Shown: positions 23,601 through 35,949 of the stretch, piece by piece
Layout: every line of letters begins with the position of its first letter
How positions within the stretch are numbered: the first letter of the stretch is position 1
Origin: Cephalopachus bancanus
Lineage: Eukaryota > Chordata > Mammalia > Primates > Tarsiidae
NCBI GenBank assembly: GCA_027257055.1
Contig: JAPVLO010000570.1
Coordinates: 820,001 to 884,000 of the forward strand
DNA: 64,000 nucleotides
Reading direction: 5' to 3'
Notes under the pieces: generated by a model
What the model saw: only the letters and a program-made list of their open reading frames with translations
What the model was told of the DNA's origin: nothing
Databases searched by the model: none
Made by a program: the position numbers and the translations under genes

Positions 23601-23999
23601 TTCTACTTTGAAAAGTCATTAATTACTAATTCAACTTTTAAATATATATAATCCTCTTTAGATTTTCTATTTCTTCTTGTGCAAATTTTGGTAGATATTG
23701 TTTTTCAATAATAGGTTAACTTAATTTAGGTTATCAAATTTGTGGGTACAGCTTAGGTTATATATATATTTTAATTATTCTTTCACTGTTCATGACATCT
23801 GTAGTTCTGTAATGATATAAATGATATTCCCTCTTTCATTTCTGATAATAATGTGACCCACCTCTCTCTTTCTCTTTCTCACTCACTCAATATCTCTCTC
23901 TTTTCCTTCATTTTCTTTTCTTACTCTTATTTATTTATCATTTATTTTTGGGTTGGCTAGAAGTTTGTTAATTTTTATTGATATTTAAAAACAAATAAA

Positions 24000-24300
24000 G
24001 CCAGGCTCGGTGGCTCAGCCTGTAATCCCACGCCTTTGGGAGGCTGAGGTGAGTGGATTGTCTGAGCCCGCGGGTTCGAGACCCATCTGGGCAGAGAGAC
24101 CTCATCTCTACAATAAATCAAAAAATCAGCCGGGCATAGTAGCGCATGCCTGTAATTCCGGCTACTGGGAAGGCTGAGGAGGAAGGATCGCTGGAGCCCA
24201 GCAGGTCAAGGCTGCAGTGGCCAGAGCGGCCACTGCACTCCAGTCTGGGTGACAGAGTGAGACTCCAACTCAAAAATAAATAAATAAATAAATAAAAATA
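24000..24300 (+). mobile_element. Tarsier-type Alu dimer, young-looking
   Basis: Close to the local consensus: 'ccgcgggttcgagaccc', 'atcagccgggcatagtagcg', 'gagactccaactc' and an (AAAT)n tail. It keeps many CpG sites. Flanks share 'aaaaacaaa'. Confidence 0.95.
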
Positions 24301-25487
24301 AAAACAAACAAAAACAGCTTTTGGTTCCATTTGTTTTCTCTATTGATTTTTATGTTTTTATTTTAATTATTTTTGCTCTAATTTTATATTTGTATATTCT
24401 TCTGCTTACTTTGACTTTTATTTGGTATTGTTTTTCTTGTTTCCTTAGGTACAAACTTAGATTGCTTATTTTAGATTTTTCCATTTTGTAATATATGCAT
24501 TGAGATACTATACATTTTCTAAGAACTGCTTTCACTGTATACAACAAATTTTGGTAAGTTGTGTTTCCATTTTCACTTGGTTCAAATTTGTCAAATTTTT
24601 AACATATTTTTTTCTTTGATTCGTATCATATTGGCTAATTTCCAAGTATTTGGAGATGTTTTTCATCTTTCTCTCATTGATTTTTAGTTTAATTTTATTA
24701 TAGTCTAAAAGTCAAAATTGCGTTATTTCTATTATTCTAAATACATTACAGTATGTTTTGGTGTAAGATTTTATTTATCTTGAGGACTATTCTATGAATG
24801 TGTACAAAAATATGTATTCTGCTGTTAAATGTAGAAGTGCACACATGTCAATTACATCTAGATGACTGATGATGTTATCAGTTTTAATTATATCCTTGTT
24901 GATTTTCTGCCTCATGGATCTGTCCATTCCTTATACAGGGGTGTTGAAATCTGCAACTATAATATTTAATTTATCTAATACTTCTTGCTGTTTTAAGTTT
25001 TTTCCTCACACATCATGACACTCTTTGGTAAGGAGCCTACAAATAAAGAATTGTTACACCTTCTTTGAGAATTAACCTTTTTATTATTATGTAATACTCT
25101 TATTAATCTTTGATAACTTTCATTGGTCTAAAGTCTGCTCTGCCTAAAGTGAATACAGCCACTCCCATTGTATTTTGGTTAGTGTTAGATCGGTATACCT
25201 TTCTTTATTCGTTTATTTTTAGTCAGTATGTGTCTACATTTAAAAATAGTTTATTGTAAATACCACATAGGTGGGTCTGGGTCTGTTTTTTTGATCCATT
25301 CTAACAATCTCTGTTTATATTGGTGCTTTAGATCTTTTTTCCAAATTATTATTGATAAAGTTGCATTAACATCTACTATGCTCATTACTGTTGTCTATTT
25401 TTTGCCCTTGTTCTTTGTTCTATTTTTTCTTCCATTCTTACTGACTTTTGTAAATTCAAAGACTTGTCTAACTGAGGTGTTACTTAC

Positions 25488-25523
25488 ATATTTAAAATCT
25501 GTGGATATGGGATTCATAAAACT
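25488..25523. repeat. 36-bp direct repeat, copy 1
   Basis: An apparently identical 36-bp segment (starting acatatttaaaatctg and ending gggattcataaaa) recurs at 26133-26168 inside an LTR fragment. Confidence 0.85.
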
Positions 25524-25884
25524 TGATGTGTTTGAGGTTAAGTATAAACCCAAGAAACCATCATACCACCATCAATAACAATGCCATAAATTTATCCATC
25601 ACCTCCAAAATTTTCTCCAGGTACCTTAGCTTTTGTGTTTTCCTTTAATAATAACAGGTCTTAATATGGAATAAAACTACTCAGAAAAAATCTAAGTACA
25701 CAATATTGTATTATTAATCACAGGCTCTATATTGTACAGTAGATCTTCCAATTTTTTTTTTTGCATAACTGTAACCTTGTACCCTTTGACAAACACCCTC
25801 TAATTTCTCCCTCTCTTTAGCAGTTGACAGCTATTATACTATCTGACTAGATGACTTTGAATATTTTAAATTCCACATATAATT

Positions 25885-26218
25885 GAGACTTTGACAGCAG
25901 ATTCAAAGTCTGGTGAAGGCTTATTGTTTGTTTCATGTATTGTGCCACTTATTTTATCATTACATGGCACAAGGGGAAAACAATGGATACTCCCATAATG
26001 GAAAGGGGAAATCAGCTTGTACCTCTTTTAAAATGTCACTAATTTCGTTCATATGGGCTTCATCTTCATGACTGAATCATTTTTTAAGTGCACTGCCTCG
26101 TAACTTATTGGCAAGTAAATTTTAACATATGAACATATTTAAAATCTGTGGATATGGGATTCATAAAATATGAATATCTTGGGGGAGAAATATTCAGATC
26201 ATAGCAATAGCCATATTT
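25885..26218 (-). mobile_element. MaLR-type (MLT1/MST-like) LTR fragment
   Basis: On the minus strand it starts tgctatgatctgaatatttctccccc, then has 'tgaagcccatatgaacgaaattagtgac' and 'ttttaaaagaggtac'. This follows the layout of old ERVL-MaLR LTRs. The end is truncated. A 36-bp foreign segment (26133-26168) sits inside it. Confidence 0.5.
26133..26168. repeat. 36-bp direct repeat, copy 2
   Basis: Copy of 25488-25523. It sits between two 'atatgaa' words in the LTR, as if inserted there. Confidence 0.85.
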
Positions 26219-26298
26219 GTCTTCTCAAATGGAAAGATTTACTTCATTTTAAAGCTGAATAATAATAATCCATTGTGTGTATAAAGTACATTTTCTTT

Positions 26299-26591
26299 TT
26301 TTCTTTTTTTTTTTTTTGAGTTAGAGTCTCACTCTGTCGCCCAGACTCGAGTGCAGTGGCCGCTCCCGGCCACCGCAGCCTCAACCTGCTGGGCTCCGGC
26401 GATCCTTCCGCCTCCGCCTTCCGAGTAGCCGGAATTACAGGCATGCGCTGGCACGCCCAGTTGATTTTTTGATTTATTGTAGAGATGAGGTCTCGCTGCC
26501 CAGGCGGGTCTCGAATCCGCGGGCTCAGGCAAGCCTCTCACCTCAGCCTCCCAAAGGCACGGGATTACAGGCTAAGCCACTGAGCCCGGCT
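26299..26591 (-). mobile_element. Tarsier-type Alu dimer with 17-bp TSD
   Basis: Minus-strand dimer, CpG-rich ('ccgctcccggccaccgcagcc'), flanked by taaagtacattttcttt at 26282-26298 and 26592-26608. High CpG retention suggests a recent insertion. Confidence 0.96.
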
Positions 26592-27010
26592 TAAAGTACA
26601 TTTTCTTTATCCCTGTGTCCACCAATGGTCATTTTGTTATATTTGCTATTGTGAATAATGCTGTAGTAATCATGGAAATGCAAATGACACTTCAAGATTC
26701 AGATTTCAGTTTTGTTCGAAAAGAATTCCCAAAAGTGGAATTGTTAAGTAAAATTATGACATTGCTAATATTTGCAGAACTCTATTGATTTCCATATTGG
26801 CTGCTTCAATTTACAATCCCCCGAACATTGTACAAGGATTCTCTTTTCTTCAAATAATTGCCAACATCTGTTATCTTTTGGGGTTTTGATTATAGCTGTC
26901 TTAAAATGTGTGAAGCGATATCTCATTGTGGTTTTGAAATACATTTATCTAATATTTAGTGATAATGAGCACCTTTTCACACAACATTCTGATGGATCTA
27001 AGAAGTGTCA

Positions 27011-27304
27011 GCTGGGCTAGGTGGCTCAGCCTGTAATCTCACGCTTTGGGAGGCCAAGGTGAGTGAATTTCCCTAGCACGTGGGTTCAAGACCTGCCTGG
27101 GCAACTTGGCGAGACCTCATCTCTACAATAAATCAAAAAATTAGCCAGGCGTGGTAGTGCACGCCTGTAGTTCCAGCTACTTGGAAGGCTGAGGTGGAAG
27201 GATCGCTGGAGCCCAGCACGTCGAGGCTGCAGTGGCCGGGAGTATGCCACTGCCCTCCAGCTTGGGTGACAGTGAGACTCCAACTCAAAAAATAAATAAA
27301 TAAA
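27011..27304 (+). mobile_element. Tarsier-type Alu dimer with TSD
   Basis: Complete dimer with an (AAAT)n tail, flanked by taagaagtgtca at 26999-27010 and 27305-27316. Confidence 0.95.
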
Positions 27305-27410
27305 TAAGAAGTGTCACTTTTTTCTTTAGTTTATTCAGCTTTTTTGCATGTTAAAATGGTGTTACAACTTCCAAGGTTCTTATATGCTGAACCAGAAACT
27401 AGAAGTTGAT

Positions 27411-29613
27411 GAGTTTTTTAGGAAGTTCACTCTAGCAATAGTATACAAGATTCAAGGCCCAAAAAAGGAGGAGGTGAGGATGCATTTGAAATAATTTAGA
27501 CGAGTAGCAATTGTGGATAAAATAAGGCAGCAGCAGGATAAATAAATGAGAGTGGGCTAATATGAAAGCTCTTAAACAAGCCAAATTAATATGACTAGAC
27601 AATTTTTTGAATGTGGACGGAGGGTAAAAGAAAGAAAGTAGTCAAATTTGATTTGAGAAAAGCCTCAAGTTGTAGATTAAATTGTATAAAGAATGAAAAA
27701 AAAATAGTTCCACCAGAAAATTTTTTAAAGGTTCTGTAAAAATTTGGGGTTGATTATAAGCCTTGAGGGATTTTTAGTAGCAGCTGGTAGAATCATTTCT
27801 TCTTGTAACAGAATATGTATAGGCATTAACATCAGCTTTGCTCACTGGGTTAAATGATCATACTGTAAAGAAAGCTTATAAAATCTTATGTATTTTAAAA
27901 TAATTTTCTAAATAAATATAATCAATTTGGAGATGTAGCATTTTTATATAGAAAATGGCCTTCAGAAAAATTAATACAAGAATTAGGCTTAGAAAAAAGC
28001 AAGTTACAATACAATTAATTCGATGTTTTTCTTTCTCCTTCAGGATTTTTTTTTTGTATTTTTTTTTCTTGTCTAAATTGAGTTCTACCTTGGACTGGAA
28101 GATAATATTTTGTACCCATTTAATTTCTAACTTTCCATAAATTAATATCTGTTTGAGTCAAATGGCTTTGCTTTGCTTTGATTTGTAGAAAAAAGAGAGA
28201 ATTTTAAAAGTTTTTTTTATGACTAATATTCATTTGAATTTGTAATTATCTGTTGGTTGAGAAATAAAATCATATTGAAGATGCTGACATCAAATATCTG
28301 TAGAACCTGGAGGTATTTTTATTAGTTCTAGAATCTCACTAATACACTTGCACATATTTTTAAAAATTCTTCCATTCTCCTCAGAGTTTTGAAAAATCAC
28401 TCAGGGTCTGCATAAAGGTAGACAATATTCTCTTTAAATATCTATTTTTGCTTCTGTCAACCAGTTGGAAATTGTTCTAATCGCTTAAAATGATCATTGA
28501 TTAAAATTAGTTACTTTTGTTTCATCAAGTTAGTGTTAGAATTTGTGTGAGAGAGATGCTATTATTTTTTTTCCCACAGAAAACTATATTTTCTTTCAGT
28601 TACTCGATGGTGAAAAAAATATGCATTTTAGTTTGGATCATAACCCTTATATTCAGATTCTTGACTGCTCCTAAATGAAATTAAGTTATTAAAGAATATA
28701 TTGCTAATGCGTACATTTTTGCTAATACATTACAATATATTGCTAATGCTTAGTATTTTTCTAGTTTCAACCATTTTATTAAAACCGCAAGTCAATTTAA
28801 AAACTTGCAATTATCCATGCAGAAGATGTGTATATAGCTAGCTATCATTTATTATCAGAGACTTTAAAAGATTCTGAGTTTTATCAGTTTTTTGTTGTTT
28901 CAGAATATTTTCTCATGTGTGAAGTGCATATCCTATATAATTATAGTGATAATTTGATATTTTAACAGTAATATTATTTTTGTACACAAAAATTTAATTC
29001 TTTTCTGCCAGACATCCTTATGTAGTATAGTTGAACTTCCTGTGTATTTTAGGTGAGAATTTAAAACATGGTTTTCTTTCATTTTATTTAAATAAATTGA
29101 CCTAGATAATACAAAACATCTTTAAAATCATCTCTACAGGTTATCTTCATCATTAGTAATGAACTTCTGAGTAGCAATTAACTTCTGTTTAAATGAATAC
29201 ACTTAGAGATAAATGTGTATTTTGTGTATGAAAATTCTGATGATGAAACATCTGATGACAATTTCTTGAGATGAGCTTTGGCCAGTGAAAAGATGCATTG
29301 CGAATTTGAATGGGATGTATTATTCTTCTTTTCTTAGCTTCTGGATCCGTTATTGTTTTATTTTGTTTGTTTCAATGAATGAGAGTTTTGTATTTTGTTG
29401 GGGTAAGATAATTTAGGTGATAAAAACTCACATGATTTAAAAGGCAATGATTATTTGGCATTAGAATCAAAGGTGCAGACAGCTCAGCTCTTCTTCACCT
29501 CTCATCTCTCACATTTAACATACAAACATTGGAAAGTATATTATTTTATTTTAAATCATGACTACTGCATAGGCACACAGAATCAATAAAATGTGCTTGT
29601 TTTAAATAAAATT
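27411..29613. other. No recognised feature (2.2 kb)
   Basis: AT-rich, apparently single-copy sequence. Several T-rich runs (28045-28070, 28210-28222) but no repeat family, splice-like exon or long frame that I can support. Confidence 0.5.
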
Positions 29614-29838
29614 CGCGGGTTCGTGACCCGCCTGGGCAACTTGGCGAGACTTCATCTCTACAATAAATCAAAAACCTAGCTGGGCGTGGTAGCGCACGCC
29701 TGTAATTCCAGCTACTTGGAAGGCTGAGGTGGAAGGATCGCCAGAGTCCAGCAGGTCGAGGCTGCGGTGGCCGGGAGCGGCCACTGCACTCCAGTCTGGG
29801 TGACATAGTGAGACTCCAACTCAAAAAATAAATAAATA
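29614..29838 (+). mobile_element. 5'-truncated tarsier-type Alu with TSD
   Basis: Starts inside the left arm at 'gcgggttcgtgacccgcctgg' and runs to 'gagactccaactc' and an (AAAT)n tail. Flanks share aaataaaattc. The truncation with intact duplication indicates incomplete reverse transcription at insertion. Confidence 0.93.
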
Positions 29839-30222
29839 AAATTCAATGCTGTGAATAATGTATAATAAATACATTACAGGCAACATTGCTTAGGTCATGC
29901 ATTTGATTAGCATATCAGTTGGTTTATTATAGCAACCCTTCAATTGCATAGTATTTTACATAATTTAAAATGACACTAAAGATTTAACTTTTATATAGAC
30001 CTCAACTTTGTTATTTTTATTTATTTATCCAATATAATTTGTTTGGAAGCAGTTATGTATAATCTACTTTACATAGAGAGTTGGTCAAATCCACATTTCA
30101 TATGCAAACTAATGTAATTAGTCAGAAAATTATAGGAATTAAGTTTTTCTGGCTATAAAGTAAGCTGTTTTTAACCTGAAGCTTTGTCCTGAAATTTAGT
30201 AGTGTAATCTCAGAAAGAGTCT
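29839..30222. other. No recognised feature
   Basis: AT-rich sequence between an Alu and an LTR fragment. Confidence 0.5.
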
Positions 30223-30560
30223 TAATCTGTTGTGTGCTGCTATAACAAAATATGTAATACTGGGCAATTTACAAAAACAAATTTATTTCTTATAGTTCTA
30301 GAAACTGGAAAATCTAATGTAAAAGGCCCCCTATCATGCTCTGTCATCCCATAGTGAAAGGCAAATCATCAAGAAAGCATGCACCAGAAAGAGAGAAGGG
30401 CTTTCAACACTTTTATTAAGAACCCATTCCCATGATAATGGTACAGCCCTCATGGCATAATCATAATTTAAAAGTTCCACCTCTCAATATTGTTATCTTG
30501 AGAGTTAAATTTCAACAGAAAAAAATTGGGTGACAAATTAATACCATTACAGACAGGTTA
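30223..30560 (-). mobile_element. MaLR-type (MST/THE1-like) LTR
   Basis: Collinear with the reverse strand of MaLR LTRs: 'gtgctgctataacaaaatatgtaatactgggcaatttac', 'ttatttcttatagttctagaaactgg', 'agaacccattcccatgataatgg', 'aagttccacctctcaatattg', 'aaatttcaaca'. It is diverged and non-coding. Confidence 0.65.
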
Positions 30561-30721
30561 CATTATCACATTGTATGTCACTTATTTCATATGTAAAAAC
30601 ACAACCACACGGCAGAGAGCTATGATCACGACGCATGGGTGACAGAGGCTCTAAAAGAACCAAAAGTGAAGAAAACCAATTATAGTACATTCATCATATG
30701 GTATTGTGATTTTTTTTTCAA
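30561..30721. other. No recognised feature
   Basis: Short AT-rich spacer. Confidence 0.4.
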
Positions 30722-30872
30722 TTTATTTTTTGAGTTGGGGTAGTCTCAGTCTTTCACTCAGGCTGAAGTACAATGGCACAACCATGGCTCATTGCAGCCT
30801 TGACCGCCACAGGCAATCCTTCCACCTCAGCCTCCCAAGTAGCTGGTATTACAAGCACACCACCATGTTCAG
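30722..30872 (-). mobile_element. Partial Alu, one arm
   Basis: Minus-strand right-arm-like piece: 'ttgagttggggtagtctcagtctttcactcaggctg', 'ggctcattgcagcc', 'ccacctcagcctcccaagtagctgg', ending at 'catgttcagctt'. Either an old monomer or a truncated dimer. Confidence 0.75.
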
Positions 30873-30875
30873 CTT

Positions 30876-31720
30876 AAAATTTCAATAGTTTTAGGGGATA
30901 CAAATGGATTTTTATTACATGAATGCACTGTGTAGTAGTGAAGGAATCTGGGCTTTAAGTGTACCCATTATTTCCACTAGCGTTCATTGTACCTAATAGG
31001 TGATTTTTTATCCTTCCCCACTTTTTACCCTCCCCCTTATGAGTTGCCACTGTCTTTTATGCCATCCTACATGCATTTGCAGATCATTAGCTTAGCTCAC
31101 ACTTGCAAGTGAGAACGTGTTATTTGGTTTTCTGTTTCTGCATTACTACATTTAGGGTGATAGTCTACAATTTCATAGAAGTTGCTGAAAAAATTATTAT
31201 TATTAATTATTAATTATTGTTATCATTATTACTATTGTTTCGAGTCAGAGTCTCCCTCTGTTGTCCAGGATGCAATGCAGTGGCATGCTCATGGCCACTG
31301 CATGGTCACTGCAGCATCTACCTGCTGGGTTCAGGGTTCAGGTGGTTCTTCTGCTCAGCCTTCCAAGTAGCTGGAACTAAAGGCACGTGCCACCACACCG
31401 GGCTAATTTGTGTGTGTGTGTGTGTGTGCGACTTATTGTAGAGATGAGATCTCATCAAGTTGCCCAGACTGGTCTTGAACCTGTGGTCTCAGGCAATCTT
31501 CTCACATCGGCTTCCCAAAGTTCTGGGATTATAGGTGTGAACCACTGCATCCTGCCTATTTTATTATCTTTTATGGCTAAATAGTTTTTCATTTGTGTTG
31601 TCCACTGATCAGTTGATGGACATTCATGTTGATTTCACATCTTCGCAATTGTGCTACAATAAACATATGAATGCAGATGTTTTTTTGTTTAATGACCTCT
31701 GTTCCTTCGGGTAAATTTGG
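30876..31720 (-). mobile_element. Old L1 3' end, minus strand, split by an Alu
   Basis: 3'UTR at 30876-31185 ('ggggatacaaatggatttttattacatg', 'cttgcaagtgagaacgtg'). ORF2 C-terminal sequence resumes at 31560-31720 ('ccactgatcagttgatggacattc', 'tgctacaataaacatatgaatgcag'). Confidence 0.75.
31240..31556 (-). mobile_element. Alu dimer with (GT)n linker
   Basis: Minus-strand dimer ('gagtcagagtctccctctgttg', 'acctgctgggttcagg', 'gtagagatgagatctcatcaag'). The A-rich linker between the arms has become (GT)n at 31409-31428. The left side carries an extra 'actgcatggtc' duplication. Confidence 0.88.
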
Positions 31721-32179
31721 AATAAACAAATACATACAAAATTTTTAGATCAGTGACTGGAATAAAAAAGTGCTACTTAATTGTTAGCTATCAATATTAG
31801 AGGTTGCTTTTTTCCCTCAAAAATTGAAAGTCTATAACAGTTAATGAAAGATACATCTATAATTGTGAAAGCTGGAACAATGAGACATTCAAAGTGTGGT
31901 TCAATTTAAGTAAAATGGGAAAGGGAGTATAGTTTTAGTCATGTATGTCACCAGAGCTCTCCTTTTTGCCAAAACCAGATTTTGGTAGCATTCAAAACTG
32001 TTGATAACTTTTATCCTTGACACTATTTCTTCCTCTGACTTTCATGGTATTATTTATATAGGATAATTTCTCTATAGATTCTTATTAGTGATCCTTTTAG
32101 CATTTTCTTAATTTTTTTAACATTTTTTTTCCTCAAGCTCAGTCTGCACAGGTATACTCAACTCACAAATATTGCATAT
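31721..32179. other. No recognised feature
   Basis: AT-rich spacer between L1 pieces. Confidence 0.45.
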
Positions 32180-32466
32180 ATATATAAATAAATGTGTACA
32201 AAATGCCCAGAAAGCAAATTTATAGATATGTAAAACAAATTAGTGGTTGCCAGTGCTTGGAGGTTTCTACAGGGTTAGAGGGGTGAGAAATTGGAGGTGA
32301 TAAAATTTGAAAGGTTTCTTTGTAGAGTAAATAAAATTTTCTCAAATTGGTTATGGTGATGATTGCACTACTTTGAATATATTAAAATTTATTAAATTGC
32401 ACACTTTAAATAGGTAAACTTTATGTTATATGATGTGTATCTCAATAATGCTGTTAAGGAAAAAAG
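32180..32466 (+). mobile_element. Old L1 (L1MC/ME-type) 3' end
   Basis: Shows 'aaacaaattagtggttgccagtgcttgg', 'ggttatggtgatgattgcac', 'aaattgcacactttaaataggtaaac' and 'tgtatctcaataatgctgtta', the standard tail of an old L1 group. Confidence 0.8.
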
Positions 32467-32469
32467 TGT

Positions 32470-33660
32470 AATGTAAACTCATAACTGTCCAAAAATTTTA
32501 TTATTATAAACATCAATATGCATATAAAATTTGTAGAACCAAATAATAGAAAGAAAAGCTATGAACTCTTATAAAAAGATTGTAAAATGTGAAAAATAAA
32601 TAAGTCAAAGCAAAGAAATTAACATAAAATAATAAAGAATTGAGAATAATACTAAGCACAAAATAAAATGTTAAGAAAAAACTTGTATTTATTAGTGATT
32701 TGTGAAATTATTAGAGTTCAAAATGCTCTATCTTCTTAGCAAAGATTGCTGCTTACAAGAAACACAAAATATCATAATGACACAGAAAAGTTGGAAAAGC
32801 ATATAGAAGAAAAATAATGATCAAAATCAATTTTCTATAGCTTTATAGATTTTAGATAAAACAATTTAAAAGAAAATGTATTATCTATGAAAATTAAATA
32901 TACATCTAATAATGTAACTCTAAAATACATAAGGCCAAAATTTATAGAAATACATAGAATAATTTACTGTCATAAGGTGAGATTTTTATACTCAATTTTT
33001 AATAATAGATCAAAAAGTATTATGAATATAGAAAACTTGAAGAGCACACCTGTCAAGTTTGATCATATAAACACATACAGAATATTGCATCCTTAAAGTG
33101 AAAAATGCACATTTTTTAAAGAACATTAAACTTCACGAAAAATCACTGTTGTACCACCTCATAAAGTAATTTTATGTGAATTAAAATTATTACAATATAT
33201 TGCTCATAATGTGTTTATGAATAACAATCTAATTATATTAGATATCAGTTCCAATATATAATTAGAAGGTATTCATTCATAAGTTCCAAACTGAGGTATA
33301 CTTCTAAATAGGCAGGGATTAAAAAAATGAATCATAGCATAAATGTAAAAATATTTAACATTATCTAACAAAATCATACATAATGCACAAACTAACTTAT
33401 CATCTATGACTAAATAAATATCTTAATATATTTAATATTATATAAATATATTATGTATATAAAATAATAAGTACAAGAAAAATAAGCACTAAGAATTCAT
33501 CTCAAAAATTTAAAAAATTAACTGCAAAATAAACCCCAAAAAGTAGAAAGAAAGTAATAAGAAAGATAAGAGCAGAAATACTAAAAGATAAAGCAGATGC
33601 AAAACAGTGAGAAAATAGGAAATTGAACTAAAAAAATGGTAAATTAGGAAGCTCAAGACT
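32470..33660 (+). mobile_element. Very old L1 ORF2 remnant, tentative
   Basis: Very AT-rich. L1-like blocks are clear only near the end ('aataaaccccaaaaagtagaaagaaagtaataagaaagataagagcagaaata'). The rest is assigned by continuity. Confidence 0.45.
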
Positions 33661-34639
33661 CTCAAGAAAACACCAAAAAACTAGAAACTAACTGAAATTA
33701 CTATACTGGAGCTCTAGGAAAAATTCAATATCTATAGTAACCAAGCTGGACATTGTTGTATGTAAAAATTGAATACATTTATTTAAACTAAATATACTTA
33801 TTGTTATCAGAAAATAACTTCAAGCTGTCTTTAAAAAGATGTTATAGAATGGGGATTAGTTTATCATATACCAGCAACAATACACAAGCTTATATTTGGA
33901 AACTGCCACTTTATGTTTATGAACCCATGAGGAAGAGCCAGATGAGACCCTTGAGAAGAGAAAATATGATTGAAAATTCAGGGTAAAAATAAATAGAAGA
34001 GACAAATATATTGTTTCAAAGAGAAAAAAAGCACTATGAGACTTAGACTATAAACTAATGTTTTCATTTTTTTAAAACCAATAAATACACCAAAGTTTCA
34101 ATTTTTTGAATACTATGAATAATGCAAATAAGTTAGAACCTAAGCTAATTGTGCAAAATCCACAGGTGCTTACAGAAAGGCAAATACACTATAATTTACC
34201 TAGCAGTGCTAAAGAGTTATATAAATTCAGGAAACAATTAGTTAAACGTGTAATTACATTAATTTATTAATGTATAATTGGTATTACAATAAAAATTTAT
34301 ATTTCCTCCTTATTGAAAATATCCTCCAGAAAGTCAAGGCTCAATGTAAAATTTTTCTGGAGACTAAATGTATCTTTGGTGCTTACTACCATAACTTTTT
34401 ATTTAGTACTTTTTAAACTCTCACGTCAACCATCTCTTTTTCAGAAAACAATTATTTTATTTAAATTTTAAGGTTTTCACTACATCAACAAAATCAATGT
34501 CTATCATTTATACAGTGTATGAGGCAATCTGTAAATATATAGAGGAAATGAAACTATGTCCCTTAACATCAGTGGGTTTTCATATCGTTGAGGAAGTAGG
34601 TCAATAAATGCAAAGCAAAACCACAGTAAAAGATAGCAG
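33661..34639. other. No recognised feature
   Basis: AT-rich sequence without a repeat I can name. Confidence 0.45.
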
Positions 34640-35628
34640 CAATTTTTTTTTTAGTTGGCAACAACACGGTAGAAATAACAGAAAAACACGATTAAAGCCA
34701 AAAAGAAGAAAATCATCATTATAAAATTGCATGCTCAGTGGCAATAAATATAAAGAAATGATACAAAAGCCGAAGTAATTTCTTACAAAAGGTTTGTACT
34801 ACAATAAGTGCTAAAGGGAATCTTCCAGGTAGAAAGAAAATTATGCCAGATAGAAATATCAATCTACAAAAAATCCTGAAGAACACAGGAACATATAAGT
34901 AAATATACAGACATTTTTTAAGTATTTATAATTTTAAAGACTGAATAATAATAATAATAATAATAAGTACTGTGGAGTTTATAAGGTAAGTATAAATAAA
35001 GTGCATGGCAGCCATCACATAAAAATAGAGGAAGGAATGGAAGTATATTATTTAAAAATGATTTTTCTCTATATGAAATGGTATAATGTTGCATGAAAAT
35101 CGAATGTAGTAAGCTCAGGATGAACAGTGTAAACCTAAAGCAAAATAACAAAACAAGAAAAAATTGGTTAAAAAGTTAGCAAATAAAATAATATTTAATC
35201 ATAAAATATATTCAGTAAATACAAAAGGTGACTGAAAAATAAGAAAATGTCAACAAATATGAGATGAGACAAACATAAATAGAATAGCAAATGAAGTATT
35301 TAACATCACAATGTAAGTTACCAATTAAATGTAAAGGGCCTAAACACACCAATTGAAAAACAAAGGTTGATTAGAAAAAAAGTTAAAACTGTATATTGCT
35401 TATAAAAAGGACATGTTAACTGTAAAGATACAAATAGGCTAAAAATAAAAGGATTTAAGAAATACCTTACTAACACTAAATATAACTGAAATTGTTTTAT
35501 TAATATCAATGTAGATTTTAGAACAAATAATATTATCAGGGATAATAAAAGTTAGTTCAAAGTGAAAGCAGGGACAACTCATTATGGAAAAATTGTACTA
35601 TTTTTATATGCACCTAATGACAGTGCTT
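34640..35628 (+). mobile_element. Old L1M, ORF1 end to ORF2 start
   Basis: Contains 'tgctaaagggaatcttccaggtagaaagaaaattatgccag' and 'atgtaaagggcctaaacacaccaattgaaaaacaaagg', which encodes the start of the endonuclease. An (ATA)n microsatellite lies at 34943-34967. Confidence 0.7.
34943..34967. repeat. (AAT)n microsatellite
   Basis: About eight AAT repeats inside old L1 sequence. Confidence 0.9.
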
Positions 35629-35642
35629 AAAAAGACATGTAA

Positions 35643-35932
35643 ACTGGGCTCGGTGGCTCAGCCTGTAATCCCGCGCCTTTGGGAGGCTGAGGTGAGTGGA
35701 CTGCCTGAACCCGCGAGTTCAAGACCCGCCTGGGCAGTGAGACCTCATCTCTACAATAAATAAAAAAAAAATCAGCTGGGCGTGGTAGCACATGCCCGTA
35801 ATTCCGGCTACTGGGAAGGCTGAGGCAGAAGGATCGCCGGAGCCCAGCAGGTCGAGCCTGCGGTGGCTGGAAGCAGCCACTGCACTCCAGTCTGAGCGAC
35901 AGAGTGAGACTCCAACTTAAAAAAAAAAAAAA
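35643..35932 (+). mobile_element. Tarsier-type Alu dimer with TSD
   Basis: Complete dimer with a ~19-A tail, flanked by aaaaagacatgtaa at 35629-35642 and 35933-35946. It sits at the junction between old L1M and the twin-primed L1. Confidence 0.96.
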
Positions 35933-35949
35933 AAAAAGACATGTAACAG

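Larger units (their letters stand above)
23601..25523 (-). mobile_element. Old L1 ORF2 (endonuclease to linker), minus strand
   Basis: Includes 'ggttggctagaagtttgttaatttttattg' and 'cagcttttggttccatttgttttctctattg' (linker), and 'cattggtctaaagtctgctctgcc' and 'acagccactcccattgtattttgg' (endonuclease) in reverse. It carries an Alu at 24000-24300. Confidence 0.78.
25524..27410 (-). mobile_element. L1 3' half, minus strand, broken by an LTR and two Alus
   Basis: The 3'UTR side lies at 25524-25884 ('tataaacccaagaaaccatcataccacc', 'tatccatcacctccaaaattttc'). C-terminal ORF2 lies at 26219-26298, 26592-27010 and 27305-27410 ('aatggtcattttgttatatttgctattgtgaataatgctg', 'ttccatattggctgcttcaatttaca'). 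Insertions sit at 25885, 26299 and 27011. Confidence 0.75.
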
